Of a stretch of DNA of 43,608 bases, positions 20,901 to 29,937 are shown one piece after another. The DNA comes from Opitutus sp. GAS368 (lineage in GTDB: Bacteria > Verrucomicrobiota > Verrucomicrobiia > Opitutales > UBA953). The stretch lies in the NCBI GenBank assembly GCA_943330755.2, contig CALQIY020000005.1, positions 1 to 43,608 of the forward strand, written 5' to 3'. Under the pieces are notes generated by a model. It did no database searches, was not told the origin of the DNA, and saw nothing but the letters and a program-made list of their open reading frames with translations. A program made the translations under genes and the position numbers. The stretch's first letter is position 1, and each line of letters starts with the position of its first letter.

Positions 20901-21152
20901 GGCGCGGCGGTGTCCGTTGTCCTGGAGAAAGCCGTCATCGCCCCCGGCGACACCGTGGACTTCATCCTCGACGACCTCAACGGGCCGAACAGCGACAGCT
21001 TCAGCTGGGCGCCGGTGCTCAAGGATGCCCGGACCGGCGAGGTCATCGATGCGGCCGCCGGTGGTTTCAACCGCAAGGGTTCGCCGCAGTCCCCTTGGTC
21101 CTCGCTCGCGCAGATCCTCTTCGCCAGCAACGAATTCAACTTCGCGGAATAA
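17931..21152 (+). CDS. DUF1549/DUF1553 protein with planctomycete-type cytochrome c domain (copy 1)
   Basis: 1073 aa; [77 protein letters not shown], C-terminal [17 protein letters not shown]. Confidence 0.95.
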   Translation: [1073 protein letters not shown]

Positions 21153-21154
21153 GC

Positions 21155-22591
21155 ATGCACCACGACCCCTCCTTCATCCATAGCCGCCGGGAGTTCCTGC
21201 GGAAGTGCGGCATGGGCCTCGGCGGTCTGGCCTTCGCCTCGTTGCTGCAGCGCGACCTCCAGGGCGCCCCCATCTCCGTGAACCCGCTGCACCCGCTGGC
21301 GGCCCGGCGCGCCCCGCTCCCTTCGAAGGTCAAGCACGTCATCCACATCTTCGCCAACGGTGGTCCGTCGCACGTCGACACCTTCGACCGCAAGACCTCG
21401 CTCGACAAATACCACGGCCAGAAACTGCCCGGGGACTACATCGCCACCGAACGCAAGACGGGGGCCGCCTTCCGTTCGCCGTTCACCTGGAAACGCTACG
21501 GCAAGAGCGGCCTCGAAGCCAGCGAGCTCTTCGCCAAGACGGCGGCCTTCGCCGATGACCTCTGCGTCATCCGCTCCATGCAGGCGAACGTCCCGAACCA
21601 TGAGCCTTCCCTGCTGCTGATGAATTGCGGCGAAGCCCGGCAGGTCCGTCCCAGCTTGGGCTCATGGGTGACCTACGGGCTGGGCACCGAAAACGAGAAC
21701 CTCCCGGGCTTCATCACCCTGTGCCCCGGCGGCTACCCGATCCAGGAAACCCAGAATTGGCAGTGCGGGTTCTTACCCGGCGTCTACCAAGGCAACTACG
21801 TCGACTCCTCCAAGAAAACCGTCGAGGAACTCATCGAGAATATCCGCAACGCCGGCCTCTCGCGGCCGGCGCAGCGCAAGCAGCTCGACCTCTTGGCGCG
21901 GATCAACGCCTCGCACCAGACGCTCCACCCGCAGGACGCGGCCCTCGAAGCCCGCGCCCAGTCGTTCGAGATGGCCTACCGCATGCAGCTCGAGGCCACC
22001 GATGCGTTCGACATCAGCCGCGAGGCCATCTCGACCCGCGAGATGTACGGCGACACCACCCAAGGCCGCCAATTCCTGATCGCCCGTCGCCTCGTGGAAC
22101 GGGGCGTCCGTTTCGTCCAGCTTTGGCATGGCGCTGGCCAGCCGTGGGACAGCCACGACGACCTCGAAGTCCAACACCGCAAGTTAGCGCACGAGTCCGA
22201 CCAACCGATCGCCGCGCTCCTCGCCGACCTCAAGCGCTCCGGCATGCTCGACTCCACGCTCGTCATCTGGGGCGGCGAGTTCGGACGGACCCCGACCGTC
22301 GAACTCCCCACCCCGGGCTCCAACGCCGGCAAGATCAACGGCCGCGACCACAACCACCACGGCTTCAGCATGTGGATGGCGGGTGGTGGCGTGCGCGGCG
22401 GCACCACCTACGGCGAGACCGATGAATTCGGCTTCAAGTCCGTCAAGGACGTCGTCCACGTGCACGACCTCCATGCGACGATCATGAAGCTCCTCGGCTT
22501 CAACCACGAAGAGTTCACCTTCCGTCACGCCGGCCGCGACTATCGCCTCACCGACGTCCACGGCAAGGTCGTGCAGGCGCTGATCGCCTGA
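21155..22591 (+). CDS. DUF1501 protein (Tat-type signal, copy 1)
   Basis: Start at ATG 21155, 2 nt after the previous stop. SRREFLRKCGMGLGG Tat motif; HIFANGGPSHVDTFDRK; WGGEFGRTPTVE. Confidence 0.93.
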   Translation: MHHDPSFIHSRREFLRKCGMGLGGLAFASLLQRDLQGAPISVNPLHPLAARRAPLPSKVKHVIHIFANGGPSHVDTFDRKTSLDKYHGQKLPGDYIATERKTGAAFRSPFTWKRYGKSGLEASELFAKTAAFADDLCVIRSMQANVPNHEPSLLLMNCGEARQVRPSLGSWVTYGLGTENENLPGFITLCPGGYPIQETQNWQCGFLPGVYQGNYVDSSKKTVEELIENIRNAGLSRPAQRKQLDLLARINASHQTLHPQDAALEARAQSFEMAYRMQLEATDAFDISREAISTREMYGDTTQGRQFLIARRLVERGVRFVQLWHGAGQPWDSHDDLEVQHRKLAHESDQPIAALLADLKRSGMLDSTLVIWGGEFGRTPTVELPTPGSNAGKINGRDHNHHGFSMWMAGGGVRGGTTYGETDEFGFKSVKDVVHVHDLHATIMKLLGFNHEEFTFRHAGRDYRLTDVHGKVVQALIA

Positions 22592-22677
22592 CCTGGCCGG
22601 CCGGAGGTTCGGTGCCGGTCACTTCACGCTTCCCCTCCGCCGCAGGTCGGCCAACCTAGGGCCACCCCCGACCCACT

Positions 22678-23538
22678 ATGCGTCGCCTGCTTGCCCTCTG
22701 CCTATCCATCCTCGCCGGATACGGCTTCGCCGCCGAAACGCCGACCGATTTGAAAGTCATCAAGGACGTCGTCTACCGAACCGGCGATGACCTCACGGCC
22801 TACGAGGCGGAACGCTGCAGATTGGACGTCACCTTGCCGGCCCAAAGCGGCCAGCCCTTCGCGACGTATGTCTGGCTCTACGGTGGTGGCCTAAAGAATG
22901 GCGGCAAAGGACTCGCCTCCGAACATTGCGCGGAAATCGCCGCGAGCTTCGCCCGCGAAGGCATCGCCGTCGTCGTACCCGACTACCGTCTCAGCCCCAA
23001 GGCCCAATACCCCGCGTATGTCGACGATGCCGCCGCCGCCTTCGCTTGGACCGTCCGGCATATCGCCGAACACGGGGGCGACCCACGCAAAGTCTTCATC
23101 GGCGGACATTCCGCCGGCGGTTACCTCGCGCTCATGGTGGGCTTCGACGCCAGCCGGCTCAAACCTTATGGCCTCGGCCTCAAGGACGTGGCTGGGATCG
23201 CCCAAGTCAGCGGCCAAGTCTTCACGCACTACACCGTCCGCGAAGAACGTGGCCAAGGCCGCTACCGCGTGACTTCCGACGAAGCCGCGCCGGCCTTCCA
23301 CGTGCAGAAGACCTTGCCGCCGGTGCTCTCCCTCTATTCCGACAACGACATGATCGGACGGGCCGAGGAGAACCAATTCCTGGTCGCCATGCTCAAGGGC
23401 GCCGGGCACGTCGAAACCTACTCGCTCAAGGTCACGGGGACGGACCATGGCAGCATCGGACACAACCTCCGCTTCGCCCAGGATCCCGGACATCAGGCCG
23501 TCGTCCAGTTCATCCGCAAGCAGGCCGCAAGCCGCTGA
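22678..23538 (+). CDS. Secreted alpha/beta hydrolase (esterase/lipase-like)
   Basis: 286 aa with signal peptide; YVWLYGGGLKNGG oxyanion region and GGHSAGGYLALMVG nucleophile elbow. Confidence 0.87.
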   Translation: MRRLLALCLSILAGYGFAAETPTDLKVIKDVVYRTGDDLTAYEAERCRLDVTLPAQSGQPFATYVWLYGGGLKNGGKGLASEHCAEIAASFAREGIAVVVPDYRLSPKAQYPAYVDDAAAAFAWTVRHIAEHGGDPRKVFIGGHSAGGYLALMVGFDASRLKPYGLGLKDVAGIAQVSGQVFTHYTVREERGQGRYRVTSDEAAPAFHVQKTLPPVLSLYSDNDMIGRAEENQFLVAMLKGAGHVETYSLKVTGTDHGSIGHNLRFAQDPGHQAVVQFIRKQAASR

Positions 23539-23540
23539 GC

Positions 23541-24563
23541 ATGCGCCCGACGCTCTTCATCGTCGCCTCCTTATTCGTCGTCTGCGCCGGGCACGCGAAG
23601 ACCTTGGCGGAAGCCGCTGAATCCTTGGCGACCAAACTCCCCGCGGGTTGCATCGTCACCGCCGAGCAGACGCCGCAAGGGACGCGCTTCGCGCTGGTCG
23701 GACAATCCCCCGACCCCACGCAAGCCCCCGAAACCTTGGTCTTCGAAATCGCGTCGCTGACGAAGATCTTCACCGGCATCCTGTTGGCCGAAGCCGTCCG
23801 GGAAAAGAAAGTGACCCTCGACACCACGGTGGCGGAACTGCTGGGTCGCGATTTCAAGTTCGCCGACGAACGCGTGGCCCGGATCACGCTCAAGCAACTC
23901 TCCACGCACACCAGCGGCCTACCGCGCATGCCGGACAACTTCACGAGCGGCTTCAAGGGGTATGCGGGTTACGACGAAGCGCAGATGCTGGCGTGGTTGG
24001 CTCAAGCGAAGCTGAAACAAGACGGGCCGTATGCCTGCAGCTATTCGAACATCGGCGTCGCCCTGCTCGGACACCTCGTGGCCAAGCAATACGGCAAGCC
24101 ATGGACGGAATGCGTCGGGGAAAAAGTGTGCAAGCCGCTAGGACTGACGCACACACAACCGAGCCACCTGCCCAGCCTCGGCACCTTGGCTCCCCCCTTC
24201 AGCGGCGCCAAGCCGGGAATCGTCACCACCTTCCAAGCCTTTGCTCCCGCGGGCAGCCTTCGCAGCACGGCGGCGGACATGCTGAAGTTCGGCCAAGCCT
24301 TGGCGCACCCCGAACGCAGCCCGTTGAAGGACGCGCTGACATTGGCCTTGCAGGCGCATGCGGACTCCAACGGCAATGGCGGCAAGGTCGGCCTCGGCGC
24401 CTTTCGGGCCGGCCCGCCCGAGCGCGTCGCCTACGTGCATGACGGCGCCACGGCGAGCTACCGCTCCTCCATCCAAGTCATCCCCGCCCTGGACAGCGTA
24501 CGCATCGTCCTGATGAACAATAACACGATGGAAGGCAGCGATGTCCTCAAGGCCATGAAATAA
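23541..24563 (+). CDS. Serine hydrolase, class C beta-lactamase/esterase family
   Basis: Start at ATG 23541, 2 nt after the previous stop. EIASLTKIFTGILLAEAV (SxxK), YSNIGVALLGHLV (YxN), HTSGLPRMP. Confidence 0.88.
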   Translation: MRPTLFIVASLFVVCAGHAKTLAEAAESLATKLPAGCIVTAEQTPQGTRFALVGQSPDPTQAPETLVFEIASLTKIFTGILLAEAVREKKVTLDTTVAELLGRDFKFADERVARITLKQLSTHTSGLPRMPDNFTSGFKGYAGYDEAQMLAWLAQAKLKQDGPYACSYSNIGVALLGHLVAKQYGKPWTECVGEKVCKPLGLTHTQPSHLPSLGTLAPPFSGAKPGIVTTFQAFAPAGSLRSTAADMLKFGQALAHPERSPLKDALTLALQAHADSNGNGGKVGLGAFRAGPPERVAYVHDGATASYRSSIQVIPALDSVRIVLMNNNTMEGSDVLKAMK

Positions 24564-24568
24564 GCCAG

Positions 24569-24633
24569 CCCCCATCCCCTTTCCCCTATCCCCTATCCCC
24601 TTTTCACTCCGGTCCCCCTTTTCGCCCCCTTTT
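24569..24633. repeat. Five heptamers (CCCCTAT type) plus two CCCCCTTTT units
   Basis: CCCCCAT CCCCTTT CCCCTAT CCCCTAT CCCCTTT at 24569-24603; CCCCCTTTT at 24614-24622 and 24625-24633. Confidence 0.75.
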
Positions 24634-24644
24634 CAACCCTCCCC

Positions 24645-26732
24645 ATGCTTCGTCTCTTCGCCCTGCTTCTCGCCCTCCCCGGCCTACTCCGAGCCGAAGC
24701 CCCGCAACCGACCTACGACATCGTCGTCTACGGTGGCACCTCGGCCGCCATCATCGCCGCCGTCCAGGCCAAGAAGATGGGCAAGACCGTCATCGTGGTC
24801 AGTCCCGACCAGCACCTCGGCGGCCTCTCGAGCGGAGGATTGGGCTTCACCGACTCCGGCGACAAATCGGTCATCGGCGGCCTCTCGCGTGACTTCTATC
24901 ACCGCGTCTGGCAGGCCTACCAAAAACCGGAAGCCTGGAAGCATGAAGCGAAGGAGAAGTTCGGCAACAAAGGCCAAGGCACGGTCGCGATGGATGCCTC
25001 CGAGCGCACGATGTGGATCTTCGAACCTTCGGTCGCCGAAAAAGTCTTCGAAGACTACGTGAAGGAAAACCAGTTGATCGTCGAACGCAACGAATGGCTC
25101 GACCGCGCCCACGGGGTCGAGAAGCAGGACGGGCGCATCGTGGCCATCACCACCTTAAGCAAGCGCCGCTTCGCCGGCCGGATGTTCATCGACGCCACCT
25201 ACGAGGGCGACCTGATGGCCGCCGCCGGCGTCAGCTACACCGTCGGACGCGAAGCCAACGCCGCCTTTGACGAGACCCTCAACGGCATCCAACTCGCGCA
25301 CGCGAAGTCGCACCAGTTCACCGGCAAGGTCGACCCCTACGTCATCGAGGGCGACCCGAAGTCCGGCCTCCTGCCGCGCATCCAGGAGGGCCCGGTGGGC
25401 GGCACGGACGGCGACGGCGACAAGAAGATCCAAGCCTACAACTTCCGCATGTGCCTGACCAAGGTCGCGGCCAACCGCGTCGAGTTCCCGAAGCCGCCGG
25501 GCTATGACCCCAAGCAGTACGCCCTCTTGGCCCGCGCGTTGGCGCAAGGCTCCACGCACGTCTTCGGCAAGTTCGACCTCATCCCGAACGCCAAGACCGA
25601 CACCAACAACCATGGACCGTTCAGCACCGACAACATCGGCATGAATTGGGATTACCCGGACGCTTCCTACGAGCGCCGGCGCGAGATCATCGCGGAGCAT
25701 CGCCAATACCAGCAGGGATACCTGTATTTCTTGGCCAACGACCCCTCCGTCCCCGCCAAGATCCGCGAAGGCTTTGCGCAATGGGGGTTAGCCAAGGACG
25801 AGTTCACCGACAACGGTCACTGGCCGCACCAGATCTACGTCCGCGAAGCCCGACGCATGACCGCGGACGTCGTGGTCAACGAGAACCACCTCAAGCGCAA
25901 GATTCCGACCCCGCGCTCCGTCGGCATGGGCTCGTACAACATGGATTCCCACAACGTGCAGCGCATCGTCGTGAAGGACGCCGACGGCAGGGCCTACGTC
26001 CGCAACGAAGGCGACGTCCAGGTGAACCCCGGCCGACCCTACCCGATCGAATACGGTTCCCTCATCCCCAAGAAGGCGCAGTGCACGAACCTCCTCGTCC
26101 CCGTCTGCGTCAGTTGCACGCATATCGCCTACGGCTCGATCCGCATGGAGCCCGTCTTCATGATCCTGGGCCAGTCCGCCGCCACCGCCGCCAGCTTGGC
26201 CATCGACCAGAAAGTCGCCGTGCAAGACGTCCCTTACGCCGACCTGAGCGCGAAGCTCCTTGCCGACGGCCAAATCCTGGATCGGGCCGCCGCTCCCAAA
26301 GCCGCCCGCCGCGAAGGCAAGCAACTCCCCGGCATCACCGTCGATGATGCCGAGGCCAAAGTCACCGGTACGTGGACCGAGAGCGTCGCCTCCCCCTCCT
26401 TCATCGGCGCCGGCTACCGCCATGACGGCAAGGGCGAGCACGGGCCGGTCACCGCTCGCTTCGAGACCAAACTCCCTCAGCCCGGGAAATACGAGGTCTT
26501 CCTGGCCCTCGTCCCCAACGCGAACCGAGCCTCGAACGCCGCCGTGACCATCGCGCATGCCGGGGGCACGACCGCAAAGAAGGTGAACCTCAAGGACAAG
26601 ACCACCACCAACCTGCTCAGCCTCGGCATTTATAGCTTCGCGGACACCCCCCCCGCCAGCGTCACCATCGACAACCAAGGGGCGGACGGGTATGTCGTCA
26701 TCGACGCGGTGAATTGGGTTTTGAAGCCCTAA
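24645..26732 (+). CDS. Secreted FAD-dependent oxidoreductase with C-terminal golvesin/xanthan-lyase-like domain
   Basis: 695 aa; signal peptide, YDIVVYGGTSAAIIAAVQAKKMGKTVIVV, HLGGLSSGGLGFTDSG, MFIDATYEGDLMAAAGVSYTVGRE; C-terminal beta-rich YVVIDAVNWVLKP. Confidence 0.9.
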   Translation: MLRLFALLLALPGLLRAEAPQPTYDIVVYGGTSAAIIAAVQAKKMGKTVIVVSPDQHLGGLSSGGLGFTDSGDKSVIGGLSRDFYHRVWQAYQKPEAWKHEAKEKFGNKGQGTVAMDASERTMWIFEPSVAEKVFEDYVKENQLIVERNEWLDRAHGVEKQDGRIVAITTLSKRRFAGRMFIDATYEGDLMAAAGVSYTVGREANAAFDETLNGIQLAHAKSHQFTGKVDPYVIEGDPKSGLLPRIQEGPVGGTDGDGDKKIQAYNFRMCLTKVAANRVEFPKPPGYDPKQYALLARALAQGSTHVFGKFDLIPNAKTDTNNHGPFSTDNIGMNWDYPDASYERRREIIAEHRQYQQGYLYFLANDPSVPAKIREGFAQWGLAKDEFTDNGHWPHQIYVREARRMTADVVVNENHLKRKIPTPRSVGMGSYNMDSHNVQRIVVKDADGRAYVRNEGDVQVNPGRPYPIEYGSLIPKKAQCTNLLVPVCVSCTHIAYGSIRMEPVFMILGQSAATAASLAIDQKVAVQDVPYADLSAKLLADGQILDRAAAPKAARREGKQLPGITVDDAEAKVTGTWTESVASPSFIGAGYRHDGKGEHGPVTARFETKLPQPGKYEVFLALVPNANRASNAAVTIAHAGGTTAKKVNLKDKTTTNLLSLGIYSFADTPPASVTIDNQGADGYVVIDAVNWVLKP

Positions 26733-26850
26733 AGACGAAGAACGTGGTTTAACCGAGATTAATGGCTCTAAACGTAGCGCAATTGCCCATGGGCGGTTGC
26801 CATTGGCATTGAAACAACCTGCTTACGAGGTTGTCATAGATGACCCTGCC

Positions 26851-29800
26851 ATGTCGCCCAGTTTGCGCCCCCTGTACCTCCTAGCCGTTGCCGCCCTCGG
26901 CCTGCCCGTCCTGTTCGCCGCCGACCAGGCCGACGACATCGTCCGCTTCAACCGCGACATCCGTCCGATCATGTCGGACACCTGCTTCCACTGTCACGGC
27001 TTTGACGCCAAGTCGCGCAAGGGTGACCTGCGCCTCGACATCCGGGAATTCGCCCTCAAGGCCGGCAAGAGCGGCGAGATCGCCATCGTCCCGGGCAAGC
27101 CCGAGGAATCCGAGATCATCAAGCGCCTCTTCACGAAGGATGAGGACGAACTCATGCCGGCGAAGGAGTCGCACAAGACCCTGACCCCTGAACAGAAGGA
27201 GCTCTTCCGTCGCTGGGTGAAGCAAGGCGCCGTCTACGAAGCCCACTGGGCCTACACGCCCCTGAACGCGGTGACGGTACCGGCGATGCCCGCGGGCGGC
27301 CGCAACCCGATCGATGCCTTCATCGGCGCCAAGCTGGCCGAGAAGAAGATCACGCCTTCCGCCGAAGCCTCCAAGGAAAAGCTGCTGCGCCGTCTCTCGC
27401 TGGACCTCACCGGCTTGCCCCCGACGCCGGCGGAACTCGCCGCCTTCCTCGCCGACCAGTCTCCCAACGCCTACGAGAAGCAAGTCGATCGCCTCTTGGC
27501 TTCACCCCACTACGGTGAACGCATGGCCGTGTGGTGGTTGGATATCGCCCGCTTCGCCGACACCGTGGGCTTCCACGGGGACCAGAACCAGCGCATCTTC
27601 CCTTACCGCGACTACGTGATCAACGCGTTCAACGCGAACAAGCCCTTCGACGCCTTCACCCGCGAGCAGCTGGCGGGCGACCTCCTTCCGAACTCGACGG
27701 AGGAACAGAAGGTCGCCTCTGGTTACAATCGCTTGAACATGATGACCCGCGAAGGCGGCGCGCAGCCCAAGGAATACCTGGCGAAGTACGGCGCCGAGCG
27801 CGTCCGCTCGGTGTCCGCCGCTTGGTTGGGTTCGACTTTTGGCTGCGCCGAATGCCACGACCATAAATTCGACCCGATCAAGGCCGCCGACTTCTACACC
27901 CTGCAGTCGTTCTTCGCCGACGTGAAGCAATGGGGCGTCTACGCCGATTACGCCTACACCCCGGAGCCGGAGCTCCGCGGCGTGAACAACGATTCGCCCT
28001 TCCCGCCTGAAATCAAAACCACCAGCCCTTACCTGAAGAAGCAGGACGCCCGGGCCCGTCAGGAAATCGCGGCCTTCGCGCAAGCCAAGACGGACTCCGC
28101 CAAGGTCGCCGCTTGGATCGCCGCCCTGCGACCCTTCGCCCAGAAAAACGCCGACGGCTGGCTGCAGCCGGCGGGTAGTTATGAAATCCACAAGGCGGCG
28201 ATGGCGGCCACCCCCGCCAAGAAAGGCGCCAAAGCCGCGCCCAGCCCGAGCGCAGGAACGGCCGTCGCGGCTTCGCTGCAACCATTCGCCGCCGGCCAAC
28301 CGGTCGCCCTGAAGAAAGCCCCCGCGAAAGGTGAGAGCCTGGTCGTCGCCCTCAAGCCTGGCGCCCTCCGGGTCGCCGCCGTGCGCCTCGCCTTACCCGA
28401 AGCCAAAGCAGGCAGCCGCAGCAGCCTCACCGTCGCCTTCGCGCTCCGGACCGCCGCCGGCAAGGAACGTAAGCTGGTGGCTGGGTTCGCGGATGCCGCC
28501 GCGAAAGACCTCAAGCATGCCGGCGGTGCCGAGATCTTGGGCATCGGCAACACCTGGTCCCTGACGGTCCAGGCGACGGGTACGGCATCGGCTGTCTGGC
28601 CATTGGACACCCCCGTTGACCTCGCGGAAGGCGACACCCTGCTGGTCGCCATCGACGGTGCGAGCACCCAGCCGATCCAAGTTTCCGTCACGCCCTTCGG
28701 TGGCTACGACCCGTTGACCGTCGGCACGCCTCCCCAGTCGCCCGGCGACCAAGCCGTCGCCTACCTTTGCGCGGTTCAGCCGGCGCGTCCCGACTTCGAG
28801 CAAGTCAAAGTCATGGCCGCCAAATTGCGCGAGTATCGTCGCGGCGTGGCGTGGTCGCTCGTGACCGAAGCCCGGGCCCCGCTCACCGTGCGCATCCTCC
28901 CGCGCGGCAACTTCCAGGACACCACCGGTCCGGTCGTCCTCCCCGCCACCCCGTCATTCCTGCCGGGCTACCGGCAGAGCACCGAGCAGCAACGCCTCAC
29001 GCGCCTCGACCTCGCCCACTGGCTGACCTCGAAGGAGAACCCGATCACGGCGCGCACCTTCACCAACCGGCTCTGGCAAATCTTCCATGGCACCGGACTT
29101 TCCGCGGTCCTCGATGACCTCGGCTCGCAAGGTGAACTGCCCTCCCACCCGGAACTGCTCGACTGGCTGGCCGTCGAATTCCGCGACCATGGCTGGGACG
29201 TCAAGCGCATGGTCCGCCTCATGGTGACCAGCCGGACGTATCGCCAAAACAGCAGCCTGCGGCCGGAGCTCAAGGACATCGACCCCGCCAACCGCCTCTT
29301 GGCTTCCCAGAATCCCCGGCGTCTGGATGCGGAATTCATCCGTGACAACGCCCTCGCCATCGCCGGCCTCCTGAACGCCGAGGATATCGGCGGCCCGAGC
29401 GTGAAGCCGTACCAGCCCGATGGCTACTACGAGCCCCTGCAATTCCCGAACCGCACCTACGTCGCGAGCAAGGACGCCGAACAATGGCGGCGTGGACTCT
29501 ACATGCACTGGCAGCGCATGTTCCTGCATCCGATGCTGGTCAATTTCGATGCGCCGGCCCGCGACGAGTGCGTCGCGCTGCGCAGTTCGAGCAATACGCC
29601 CCAACAGGCGCTGACGCTCCTGAACGACCCCACCTTCGTCGAAGCCGCCCGCGTCCTCGCGGCCCGCCTCCTCGCGAAGCCTGCGAAGGAAGACCGCCTC
29701 AACGCCGCCTTCATCCTGGCGGTCGGCCGCGGCATCAAGCCAGCCGAACGGTCGGCTCTGGAAAAGCTCATCGCCGACCAGCAGGCCTACTACTCGGCCA

Positions 29801-29934
29801 ATCCCGCGGAGGCCACCAAGCTCCTGAAGATCGGCCTGACGCCGCCGCCGACCGACGACCCCGCCGTCCACGCCGCCTGGACGCAGGCCTGCCGCGTGCT
29901 CCTCAATTCCCACGAAGTCATCACGCGCTATTAA
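26851..29934 (+). CDS. DUF1549/DUF1553 protein with planctomycete-type cytochrome c domain (copy 2)
   Basis: Internal ATG at 26851 (MSPSLRPLYLLAVAALGLPVLFA); FNRDIRPIMSDTCFHCHGFDAKSRKGDLRLD; HYGERMAVWWLDIARFADTVGFHGD; CAECHDHKFDPI. Confidence 0.94.
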   Translation: MSPSLRPLYLLAVAALGLPVLFAADQADDIVRFNRDIRPIMSDTCFHCHGFDAKSRKGDLRLDIREFALKAGKSGEIAIVPGKPEESEIIKRLFTKDEDELMPAKESHKTLTPEQKELFRRWVKQGAVYEAHWAYTPLNAVTVPAMPAGGRNPIDAFIGAKLAEKKITPSAEASKEKLLRRLSLDLTGLPPTPAELAAFLADQSPNAYEKQVDRLLASPHYGERMAVWWLDIARFADTVGFHGDQNQRIFPYRDYVINAFNANKPFDAFTREQLAGDLLPNSTEEQKVASGYNRLNMMTREGGAQPKEYLAKYGAERVRSVSAAWLGSTFGCAECHDHKFDPIKAADFYTLQSFFADVKQWGVYADYAYTPEPELRGVNNDSPFPPEIKTTSPYLKKQDARARQEIAAFAQAKTDSAKVAAWIAALRPFAQKNADGWLQPAGSYEIHKAAMAATPAKKGAKAAPSPSAGTAVAASLQPFAAGQPVALKKAPAKGESLVVALKPGALRVAAVRLALPEAKAGSRSSLTVAFALRTAAGKERKLVAGFADAAAKDLKHAGGAEILGIGNTWSLTVQATGTASAVWPLDTPVDLAEGDTLLVAIDGASTQPIQVSVTPFGGYDPLTVGTPPQSPGDQAVAYLCAVQPARPDFEQVKVMAAKLREYRRGVAWSLVTEARAPLTVRILPRGNFQDTTGPVVLPATPSFLPGYRQSTEQQRLTRLDLAHWLTSKENPITARTFTNRLWQIFHGTGLSAVLDDLGSQGELPSHPELLDWLAVEFRDHGWDVKRMVRLMVTSRTYRQNSSLRPELKDIDPANRLLASQNPRRLDAEFIRDNALAIAGLLNAEDIGGPSVKPYQPDGYYEPLQFPNRTYVASKDAEQWRRGLYMHWQRMFLHPMLVNFDAPARDECVALRSSSNTPQQALTLLNDPTFVEAARVLAARLLAKPAKEDRLNAAFILAVGRGIKPAERSALEKLIADQQAYYSANPAEATKLLKIGLTPPPTDDPAVHAAWTQACRVLLNSHEVITRY

Positions 29935-29937
29935 GCC

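Noticed and set aside
22589-22621. Possible terminator TGACC(t)GGC...GCCGGTCA after the copy-1 DUF1501 gene
   Set aside because: Stem is plausible but overlaps the stop codon and lacks a T-tract; not strong enough to call.
26803-26840. TTGGCA / CATAGA as a sigma-70 promoter for the copy-2 DUF1549 gene
   Set aside because: Spacing of 26 bp between the hexamers is too long for a standard promoter.
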